The notes under the pieces are model-generated. The model was not told the origin of the DNA and made no database searches. It worked only from the letters and a program-made list of their open reading frames with translations. From Byssochlamys sp. IMV 00236 (taxonomy: Eukaryota > Ascomycota > Eurotiomycetes > Eurotiales > Thermoascaceae): DNA of 64,000 nt. Where the stretch lies: NCBI GenBank assembly GCA_001931875.2, contig MSJH02000650.1, positions 269,437-333,436 on the forward strand, written 5' to 3'. Of this stretch, positions 55,465-64,000 are shown piece by piece; the first letter of the stretch is position 1, and each line of letters opens with the position of its first letter. The translations under genes and the position numbers were made by a program.

Positions 55465-56361
55465 ATGCGCGTCTTCGTTACCGGCGCTGCAGGCTTCATC
55501 GGCCAAGCTGTTGTAGACGACCTCCTCGAGGCCGGCCACACCGTCGTCGGCCTTGCCCGTTCCGAATCTTCAGCCAAATGGCTACAAAGTAAAGGCGTCG
55601 ATGTGATCAATGGGTCGATCGAAGACACCGAACTCCTCAAGCGTGGCGCATCCGAATCAGATGGCGTTATCCATCTTGCCTTCGACCATGACTTCACCAA
55701 ATTCGCAGAGAACGTCAGGTTCAACAATGAAGCTGTCCTCGCTCTCGGTGCGGCCCTTGCCGGATCCAATCGTCCTCTGGTGATAGCTTCCGGCACAGTG
55801 ATGCTTCAGAGCCGTCCGATTGCGACGGAAGATTCAGGTGCGGACTTGAGCAACCCGATCAATATCCGCGCCGCTGCCGAAGATGAGGTCTCGAAGCTTG
55901 CGAGCCAGGGCGTGCGCGGATCTGCTGTTCGTCTCCCACCCACTGTCCACGGTGACGGTGACCACGGATTTATCTATATGATTGGTCAGGTGGCGCGCGC
56001 AAAGGGCCAATCTGTCTTCGTTGGTGATGGACACAACCGCTGGCCAGCTGTCCACCGCACCGACGCGGCTCGTCTGTTCCGCTTGGCCTTGGAAAATGGT
56101 ACTGCCGGCGCGAGATACCATGCTGTTGGTGAAGAGGGAGTTGCGATGAAAGATATCGCCGGAGCTCTTGGGCAAGCGTTGGGGGTTCCGACGGTCTCTA
56201 AAACACGCGAGGAGGCTTCTAAGCATTTCGATGGTTTCATGGCCAATGTTGTTAGCATAGATAACCCGTCCTCGAGCAAGAAGACCCAGGAGCAGCTCGG
56301 ATGGACGCCGTCGGGACGGACTCTTCTCGAGGACATCAAGGCGGGAGTGTATACCAATTGA
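55465..56361 (+). CDS. Atypical NAD-dependent epimerase/SDR
   Basis: Intronless, 298 aa. The N-terminal Rossmann motif is GAAGFIG (residues 7-13) with HTVVGLARS after it, as in extended SDRs. Further blocks are DGVIHLAFDHDF, LVIASGTVML, VRLPPTVHGDGDHGFI, RWPAVHRTDAARLFRLALE and QLGWTPSGRTLLEDI. At the place of the usual YxxxK catalytic pair the sequence reads INIRAAAEDEVSKLA, without an obvious Tyr. This variant is common in a group of fungal and bacterial atypical SDRs whose reactions are poorly known. Cytosolic. Probably co-regulated with the divergent Zn2Cys6 factor. Confidence 0.9.
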   Translation: MRVFVTGAAGFIGQAVVDDLLEAGHTVVGLARSESSAKWLQSKGVDVINGSIEDTELLKRGASESDGVIHLAFDHDFTKFAENVRFNNEAVLALGAALAGSNRPLVIASGTVMLQSRPIATEDSGADLSNPINIRAAAEDEVSKLASQGVRGSAVRLPPTVHGDGDHGFIYMIGQVARAKGQSVFVGDGHNRWPAVHRTDAARLFRLALENGTAGARYHAVGEEGVAMKDIAGALGQALGVPTVSKTREEASKHFDGFMANVVSIDNPSSSKKTQEQLGWTPSGRTLLEDIKAGVYTN

Positions 56362-56590
56362 GCATTGTGGTGAAGCTAGTGCGATAGTTTCAAGTTTTAC
56401 CTTTTATTATTATTAGTTAATTGAAGTGGAAATACACATATAAGGTAAATTTCTCTCTTCTTTTCTTTTGGCGGCCTATTACCATTGGAACAGACATCTG
56501 GGACCATGTGGATTTGAGTCAGTATCGAGAATGACTGTACGGTCTGGTTTGAATAGGCTCGCAGAAGGCGGCTATGATTTAATGTTATAT

Positions 56591-58215
56591 TTAAGATTCG
56601 TCCTCCTCTTCCTCCTCATCGTCATCTATAGGCTCTACCACAAGGTTTCCTCCCCGGCCGATACGCTCGCGGACAGACCCACCTGCTTCAACTTCAAAGA
56701 CCGTCCGAGGCATGGGAGATACTAGTCGGAAGGGATACTTATGTTCGAAACCCTCAGGTTCTGGCGTCTTCTCGGTGCCGTCTGCCCCTTCAGCCGCCTG
56801 AAGAACATCGTAACATTCAACAAAAGCGTAGAGCTCCTCGATATCTGCATCGGCCGCAAATTTGCGGATGACCCTCTCACCAGACGGTAATCGGACGCTT
56901 ACACGCACAGCATCCTTGACGTCGGGGCCAGGTTCAGCAGGGAGGGACTGTATGCGCCACTTCTTCCACTGCTCCCGATCCCGCTTCAATTTCTCTTCTG
57001 CCGCCCTTCTTGCGGCAGCTTCCTGTTCCTCGCGCTGTCGGGCCGCCTCGGCTTCACGGCGCTGTCGCGCTCGTTCCCGATCCTGAGCTAGGGACCGTTC
57101 GTATGCGGAATCCTGTTGCTCTCGAAGGCTACGCGAGGCCTGTTGCTCTGCGCGCGTTGAACGAACCCGGTCTAGTGGCTCGCGGTGCTGTGCTGCAGCT
57201 GTTCTCAGTTTCTCGACGAACTCAGAGGGAGTTGTGTTGCCCGCTATCCTCGTGATGACTGACATTGCCGTGGAGGAGACATTAGGGGTGTGTACGATTA
57301 CGGATGCAAAAGGGAATTTGGTGCAGCGCAAGGAATTGGCCACTTGATAAGCCTCTGAGTCTAGCACGTTCCCACCCCAAATCAGGAAGTTGTTAGAAGG
57401 GTCATTGAGGTAATCTGTCACCTCTCGAGAGAGCAGAGTCTCCCGGACCCAGGTTGTGGTGTCATCATGCTCTGGTGAAAGAAGGACTACCAGCAAGAAT
57501 TTGAGATCCCTGTGGGCCTTCTCCAGAGCCATGTTATATCCATTTTCCAGGAACGGAAGGGAATGAGAGCCGTATTCTTCCTCGAATTCGCGGATAAACC
57601 TGGCTGCCGTGTCTTTGGGGCCGAGGGGTCTGCGTCCGCGAGTATCTCGTCGTACACCTTGAAGTGCTGGGTTCGCAGTGACGTTGAGGAAACGCGGCAG
57701 GAAGGGGAATAGAGCTCCAAATAACCGGAAAGAGCTGCAAAGCAGACGGTAGAGAAGATTGAATGGTGTGAAGAAGAGCGCGAGTATAAACGGGGGTCGA
57801 TAAGTTGGCTGGTCTTCCGGCTGAGTCAGGATTCGAGGAGCAGGCTCAACAGCCCGAGAAAACAGAGCAGGTCGTCGAGAAAGATCGTCCATCATTAGAT
57901 TCTGTGTCTGGCGGTTTGCTCGGGGCGGGGATGGGGTGTGGAGAGCAGCCCGAGCTTCCTCCACAGGATCTGGGCCCTCCCCGTCGAAGAACTTCGAGAT
58001 GGCAATCTACGCGCGGTATGTCAGTAATCAGATGTATGCAGAGTATCATAAGTACATAGACAATAATGCCATGCACATACCTGGACATTCCATTGCGAAC
58101 GACGCAGAAGTGGTATCGCTGCAGATGGTTCCTGGCCCGTTACCGTCGTGTAGGTCTGCAGAGCTTCTTGCTCGCTCGGAGAGAGCTCCGCAATGTCTAT
58201 TTCATCTGCAGACAT
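56591..58215 (-). CDS. UBX-domain ER protein, FAF2/UBXD8-like (Ucp10-type)
   Basis: Two exons on minus: 58081-58215 and 56591-58006 (516 aa), joined by a 74-nt intron. The N-terminal UBA-like domain (LSPSEQEALQTYTTVTGQE..WNVQIAISKFFDGEG) binds ubiquitin. A hydrophobic hairpin at about 119-148 (PPFILALFFTPFNLLYRLLCSSF) anchors the protein in the ER membrane or lipid droplets. A thioredoxin-like UAS domain follows (FIREFEEEYGSHSLPFLENGYNMALEKA..FLLVVLLSPEHDD). A long Arg/Glu-rich coiled coil (about 345-400) leads to the C-terminal UBX domain (VSVRLPSGERVIRKFAADADIEELYAFVE…PFRLVSPMPRTVF), which recruits p97/Cdc48. The last residues are very acidic. The role is ER-associated degradation and lipid-droplet control, by family. 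Confidence 0.95.
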
Positions 58216-59030
58216 GGTGGAATAGGGTCACTTCCATGTATATCTGGTATCCTTCGAAGAGCAACGCGCAGAGAGCTAGCTAGCCAGCTCCATGAGCCGG
58301 AGGTTCTGGCACCTCACCCGCAGCAACTCTGGCGGATCTATGATACACAATGAGACTCGTCGAGTAAGTTGGAAGCAACTGCTATTCAGACAGCAGTGTC
58401 AGTTCTTCCTGCCTGGTGGCGTTAAGTACAGTGTCAGCCACTGAGCGTAGCACTGAGTGTGTGATGAGAAGAAGGTGGCCGTCGGACCTGTCGAGCTGGC
58501 CCGAAGCAGCTCCGTCATCGCCGGGTCTGACAGCAGGTACTTCCGATGCCGCCTAAAGTCTAAGCAGAGCCAAGTACCGCCTGATAACTGCTACTAAACT
58601 CACTGTAGGCGCGCGCCTTTCGGCTGGTCTGTGCTCGCTCCACCTCGCGCCCGCTGGGGATCTTCGAGTCTCACGCCGCCCTCCACCATCATCAGGATCC
58701 CCCTCCTCCCATGGGCTTGAGCAGGGCCTGTCCCTCCCTCCATATTTCTTTCTGGATATTATTTTTACTGACGATATCTGGCCATTTGGATTCCTATTCC
58801 CCTATCTACGAATTTCTTGGACTTTTTCCTGCCGCCCCTTCGCTCCAAGGTTGCGTGTGCACTGCCGCGGGCCTGACGCGGTACCTGATCCTTGGATAGC
58901 CCGAGCCAGCTCACCTCTTGGGGGTGAAGGAATGTGGTTTTTTCGGCACACCTCCGATCATCTGCTTTTCCTTGCGTTCGGATCAATGGGGATCATCCTG
59001 CGCTGATCCGGGCTGCTGATTGTGGGTATC
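58216..59030. other. Divergent promoter region
   Basis: Upstream regions of the UBX gene (minus) and PAN3 (plus). CT-rich stretches occur at 58620-58740 and 58790-58860. No gene was recognised. Confidence 0.55.
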
Positions 59031-61956
59031 ATGGCTTCCACGGGGAAGTCGAATCTGGACGATTCCCGTCGCAGTATGGGATCGCCCAAGTTAAAGGGCC
59101 GAGGTGAGTGGATGCGCAGCTTATCTGTTTACTGCGACGACCACGATGCAAATCACGAGGTGCAGAAGCAGCGGGTGGGGATGAAATGGTTGAAAGAAAC
59201 CATGCGTGCTAACGGGCGGTTGCAGCAGAAAACGCGAAAGATACATTGTGTCGCAATGTCACCATCTACGGCCGATGTCGATATGAAGACAAAGGTACTG
59301 CGGTTACTCCTCACCTGCCTCTGTATAGTCTACCGTAATGTCATCTAACCGTGGGATCTATATATTAAGGCTGCGCCTTTAACCATGACCCTCATAAAGT
59401 CAACTCGGCACATCATTCGGACAGGTTAGATCACCCCTGATAACGGGCGTCCCTATGTTGGCAGGGATGCAATGTGTATATGGCAGTGGCAGGATGGCTT
59501 ACGCTCTGGTCGCAGTAATGGCAGTAAGAAGCGATTAAATGTCGATTCTCCCAGCTTTACTCCGTCTCTACTAGCCGCCAACGGCACATCGACTACGAAG
59601 AAAACGACCACAATCTCCCCTAAAGCGGCCAACGCTGCTCCATTTCTTCCCAAGAGTGTCGCGTCGCGTATGGTACCCTCGTCTGTTTGTTCAGAACGAA
59701 GACGTTGGCTGAACGTACACCAGGATCTAACACCAGCTCTCCATCCATACGACAAGATGCAGCTACACCGGACTGGTCTGTGGCAGAAATACAGGATTTT
59801 GTGCCCCACGGCTTCGATGCAACGCAAGTGGTAAGAACTGCTCTTTCCAAGTATAAGCGACAAGCTGCCTCTTTCAGCCGTTGCCCTTGCCTTGCAACGT
59901 CAACCCCTGAGCCTAACATGAAGCATTGCTTTTCCATCACGAGATCTTTGCAATTCTCTCTTTTCCATCTAAGTCTCGACCAGCCAGCACACATCTTGTG
60001 AAGGTCAAGAAAGGAGTACCATCTGTCGTGCGTTATGGATGATTTCCCCTCAGGCTACAATCATCGTCTTCGCTTGCAGCGCAGTCTCAATGCTTTGGCG
60101 GACGCCTTTCATCCCCGATCTTTACGATCTACCTCTCTCCCCATGTTCTTTCCTGATTCCCCTCATTGTTCCTCTCCCGAAATCGAGTCTGGCAGGACGT
60201 GGACAGACCCCCGATCTCATCCCAAAAGACAAAGATCGTACATGAGCGCACCGGATGCTGATCCAATCTTCCAGGCATCTCTCCAAGGAAACGGCAACGG
60301 TGTTTTGGCATCAGCCGCTGCATATGATCCTTTTGTGACAGCGACCGCTCCGCTCACTGCTGCGGGCGCCGTGGGTCCGGTTCAGGCCAACCCGTATGCA
60401 CACGATGCGGCCGCATTGAGCGGAGCCGCCTTTTTTGCTGGTCAGAGTGGTTTCCAGCAACCGGTATGGGCATTTCCCTTTACTTTCTTGGTCTTGCTGA
60501 TGAGAATATAGCTTCAATATCACCTATATGCACCCATTGGTCCGCACAACCAGAATACCCTTGGCTATCAGCGGAATGTGCACGACTTCTTCCTGCCCAA
60601 TGATTTCCGGGAAGAATTGCAAAAGAAAGCCGCTGCTACGTTGCAAACGTTGCCGAGTATGTTGCAGTCATTTAGCCTATCATGAGGGCCATTTTCACTA
60701 ACCGTCAAAGACTCCTCGTTGCCCGCCCAAGTCGACTATTTTCACTCGCTGGTTCCCTTGGACCTGAACAACCAGAAAAACGCGACCATATTTGGCTACC
60801 CAAGCTGGGTGTATAAAGCCCAGTCCAGCAAAGACGGCAACTTCTATGTACTTCGCAGATTAGAAGGTATGCTTGATATGCGATTTATATGGAGAAGGCA
60901 GACACGTCTAACTACTCGCCTTTAGGCTTCCGCTTGACTAATGAGAAGGCAATTCGGTCCGTGCAATCATGGAAGCGCGTCTGCAATGGGAGTGTGGTGA
61001 CTATCCACGACGCGTTCACGAACCGAAGCTTCCAAGACAGTTCCCTGATCTTCGTGATGGATTACCATCCTCTGTCCAAGACTCTTGCCGAGCAGCACTT
61101 GGGAGCCGGAAATCGGTTCCAGAATCGTCATAACACCCATATCCCGGAGCAGGTGCTCTGGGGCTACATGACTCAAATCGCCAATGCTCTGAAAGCGATT
61201 CATAGCAATGGACTGGCAGCACGGATCATTGACCCAAGCAAGATCTTGTTAACGGGCAAGAATCGGATCCGGCTTAACGCGTGTGCAATCATGGACGTGG
61301 TGCAGCACGACACACAGCGATCGATTACGGAACTCCAGCACCAGGATCTCGTCAATTTCGGTCAGCTGATCGTGACCCTGGGTGCGAACTCTCCCAACGT
61401 CATGCACAACCCTACCAAGGCAATGGAGCACTTTACACGGGCTTACAGTCCTCAACTGAAGAATTCGGTCTTCTGGCTCTTGAACGCTCTGCAGAAGGAT
61501 CAGGAACGCAATATTGACATCTTCATTACTGGTATTTCGTCGCAGCTGATGTCCACCTTCGATTCCGCGCTCCATCTGGATGACCAGCTGACGTCCGATC
61601 TGAGCCGTGAACTCGAAAACGGACGACTCGTGCGACTGATGGCGAAACTGAACTTTATCAACGAGCGACCCGAATATGAGCACGACCGGCAATGGTCTGA
61701 AAATGGAGAGCGATACTTCCTGAAGCTTTTCCGGGATTATGTGTTCCACCAAGTGGATGCGCAAAACAATCCCGTTGTGGACCTGGGGCATGTGCTGACG
61801 TGTCTGAACAAGCTGGATGCGGGCACCGATGAGAAGATTACCTTGATCAGCCGCGATGAACAGAGCTGCTTCATCGTGAGCTACAAGGAACTCAAGAAGG
61901 CCGTCGAGTCATCCTTCCAGGCGCTGCTGAAACCAGCAGCCAGAAGACTGCACTAG
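59031..61956 (+). CDS. pan3: PAN3, regulatory subunit of the PAN2-PAN3 deadenylase
   Basis: Nine exons: 59031-59103, 59229-59294, 59370-59424, 59516-59667, 59724-59830, 60275-60463, 60512-60656, 60711-60866, 60926-61956 (1,974 nt, 657 aa). PAN3 recruits PAN2 to poly(A)-binding protein and trims poly(A) tails in the cytoplasm. The N-terminal CCCH zinc finger is CRNVTIYGRCRYEDKGCAFNH, spread over exons 2-3. A PAM2-like segment (TPDWSVAEIQDFVPHGFD) lies in exon 5. The pseudokinase domain runs from about LQYHLYAPIGPHN through NFYVLRRLEGFRLTNEKAIRSVQSWKRV and FVMDYHPLSKTLAEQHL to LVNFGQLIVTLG; catalytic kinase residues are degenerate as expected. The C-terminal coiled coil and knob include LMAKLNFINERPEY and DGERYFLKLFRDYVFHQVD-like sequence. 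Intron 5 is unusually long (444 nt). Length agrees with other fungal PAN3. Confidence 0.95.
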
Positions 61957-63106
61957 CTCTTGTGTGTTTCTCACTGTTTTGGAGATGAAAGGGTGATGAC
62001 AGACTTTGCCGTGGGTGTCTTCGCTTCTGCGTACGGTTGCAATGTTAGTGCCCCCGATGTGCGGGGTGCTGTGAGAGAAAGGGAAGATGTAGGAAGGAGT
62101 GTTTTACGAAGCATGACACGGATTACTTTGATGACTTGAAGAGTTTGGTTGACGATGGCGTCTGAAACGTTCCTGGCACCTTTCTTGCAGTTTTAGCCTT
62201 GCCGGATGGCTGGTCTTGTCTTTTTGAACAGGAGCGACGAGACCAGTAAGCAGTCTGATGGTCCCGGGGTTGGGCATGATATCAGAAGGCAGCGGTGACG
62301 ATCAGCCCAGCGAGCAGAAAAGATCTGGTGGTCAGTGAGTTGGCTAGAATCTCAGCAACGTAAACATGTGGAGAAGGGTTATATGTACACAGCTATCTAG
62401 AAAAATATGAATTTCACTTTGTTCCACCTTGTTTCCATCTGGATTTATTTTGGGTGCATGCAGAGTGCTTGAGGTGAGCGGGGTAGGGCGGACAGGGAGG
62501 GGTTGCAGGGCGGAGGAACAAGGTACGGAGGGTGGCCGACGGAGCGGAGACCACCAGCCACGATACGTACCATATGTAATATAGATAACCAAATGCTCGG
62601 GTGCCTACGCGCATGTGACTGACAATATACATTATCTCATTTATTTTTTGGTTTTCATTTTCCAATTCTACCTTCAAAAGAAAAAGAGATATCATACATT
62701 TTGTTTTTGGTTGTTCTCTTGTCCATGCCCCCCCAGGAAATAGATATCAAGGACCATGTATGATCATGAGCATAATATAATTCGTTTGAATTCGTTAGGA
62801 GAAGGTTTCCCCAGCTCAGCTTAGTGCTGTTATAGGGCATGGTATGTGTAGGTTGGGGGGTTTTCTTTTTCCTTTTTCTCGTCGAAGAAGGAGAATAAGA
62901 AGAAAAAAAAGAAGAGGGTCGATGGCTTTTCCTCATTGATACAGTGAGGAAGATAATAAAGAGAAGACGCGCCTAGTGAGAATTAAGACTGTATAGAAAG
63001 GATCCGGTATATGGAAGCTTTCAATCGTCTATTCACTGGGCTCGCGTCGACGTGAGTGCCTGCTAGTGATAATTGGATAGCAAGCGATTGGAAGAGAGAC
63101 GGAATT
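61957..63106. other. 3' region between convergent PAN3 and LSM7
   Basis: About 1.15 kb with a polypurine/polypyrimidine stretch near 62860-62930. No gene was recognised; probably long 3' UTRs. Confidence 0.55.
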
Positions 63107-63804
63107 TTACTCTTCGGGCTGGACGAAAGGGTTGGGGATCTCTTCGGAGCCGTCGGCCGGGGAGATCAGTACGAGAAGGGTGCCTCGAGCGACGACCAGG
63201 CCGAGGGAGCGGGTGGTCTCATTGCCTTCGTCGTCTGGAAGATTTATCAAGATGTTAACGTTAGATGTGATGGCTCGAGAGAATGGAGTATCGAGTGGCA
63301 TGAAGAAAGAGAAATAACCTACCGCGCATGACTTCCTTGACGTCATCGAGAACGAGGTTCATGAGTTGGTCATAGCCCTTGAGAGTGCCAGTGACTGAAA
63401 ATAATAATAATAGATGGTTAGTGAGATCAAGTAGTTAATGGGCGATGATGATTTTAAGGGCAAGACAAGGCAAGATCGAATGATGATAAAAATGATAAGA
63501 GATGATCAGTATATCTAATCTAACAAAACAAGACCGGACAGGATAAAACTAAAGTAAATTAAAGTAAATTGAACTAAAATAAACTAAACTTACCCTCTCT
63601 GCCGCCATTGAATTTGACGTTGACTTGCTTGTCCATGTACTTGGTGAGGTCGAGGATGTTTTCCTTCTTGGGCTTCTCCTGCTGCTGGGCACCGCCACCG
63701 GCACCGCCACCTCTGTGCTGGGTGGGGTGGGAGCCACGGCCGCCTCGATGCTCACCTCCGCCGCGGCCTCGGGCACCCCCTCGGAAGGAACCTCGCTCGG
63801 ACAT
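63107..63804 (-). CDS. lsm7: U6 snRNA-associated Sm-like protein LSM7
   Basis: Three exons on minus: 63594-63804, 63323-63394, 63107-63234 (411 nt, 136 aa). LSM7 is part of the nuclear Lsm2-8 ring on U6 snRNA and the cytoplasmic Lsm1-7 ring that promotes decapping. Sm1 motif: ILDLTKYMDKQVNVKFNGGREVTGTLKGYDQLMNLVLDD. Sm2 motif: RSLGLVVARGTLLVLISP. Between them, KEVMRDDEGNETTR is typical for Lsm7. The first 45 residues are a Gly/Arg-rich extension (RGGARGRGGGEHRGGRGSH), often seen in fungal copies. ATG at 63804 (MSERGSF) is preferred over the upstream in-frame ATG. Intron 1 is 199 nt, and its plus-strand sequence contains the repeat taaattaaagtaaatt. Confidence 0.95.
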
Positions 63805-64000
63805 GGCTTGGCTGCGAGCTGGCACTGATATGGTCTGATGTGGTTTGGTCTGGTCGGGTCTGGTCTGGTATTCTGGTTAGGGGGGGGGTCCCTTGTCTAA
63901 GGTTGTCTGGAAATCTCTGCGGATCGAAAGGGCGGAGGGGGCCAGCAGAGCAGCCTAGGGGACGGACGGTGCGCGGGGAGGTTGGGGGGAGAGGGGAGAG
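63805..64000. other. LSM7 upstream region to window end
   Basis: Contains G-rich runs (ggggggg near 63881) and repeated ggtctggt words at 63836-63870. No gene was recognised. Confidence 0.5.

Overview
The window looks like nuclear chromosomal DNA of a filamentous ascomycete, most likely Aspergillus or a close Eurotiales relative (inferred from gene content and gene style; no database was searched). Introns are mostly 50-90 nt with GT..AG ends and CTRAC/CTNAC-like branch sites. Genes sit alone on either strand with no operons. Conserved eukaryotic genes (fibrillarin, MPP-beta, SDH membrane subunit, UBX/FAF2, PAN3, LSM7) alternate with typical fungal accessory families (tannase, Zn2Cys6 regulators, FAD monooxygenase, secreted DUF3455 protein).

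Left part (1-17,000) is accessory and gene-poor. It holds a decayed cytochrome P450, a seven-exon FAD monooxygenase that needs a 5-nt microexon, a secreted tannase, a 76-aa TUDOR-like gene in three short exons, an 800-aa Zn2Cys6 regulator, and a decayed zinc-type alcohol dehydrogenase. Several low-complexity tracts lie between them.

Middle part (17,000-44,000) holds a seven-helix membrane protein, a low-complexity protein ending in a PAM2 (poly(A)-binding-protein binding) motif, a 1,024-aa protein rebuilt from three exons, a GFA/CENP-V protein divergent from an INO4-like bHLH factor, a DUF3455 protein, fibrillarin, a DenD-like sugar-acid dehydrogenase, MPP-beta, a medium-chain reductase, SDH4 and a Maf pyrophosphatase. 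The promoters of the two mitochondrial genes (MPP-beta and SDH4) share an identical 18-bp element containing a CCAAT box.

Right part (44,000-64,000) begins with a divergent nitrogen-scavenging pair: an M20 N-carbamoyl-amino-acid hydrolase/ureidopropionase and a DUR3-type solute:sodium symporter. The transporter has four GATA (AreA-type) sites in 43 bp upstream, and its best reading frame needs a one-nucleotide exon. Next come an AT-rich stretch with a 10-bp tandem repeat beside a gene with a possible PD-(D/E)XK nuclease motif, a Zn2Cys6 regulator divergent from an atypical SDR, a UBX-domain ERAD factor, and convergent PAN3 and LSM7, both mRNA-decay genes.

No rRNA, tRNA, CRISPR array or intact transposon was recognised. 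All exon boundaries were derived by hand from reading-frame continuity, splice consensus and remembered family conservation; none is confirmed by transcripts.
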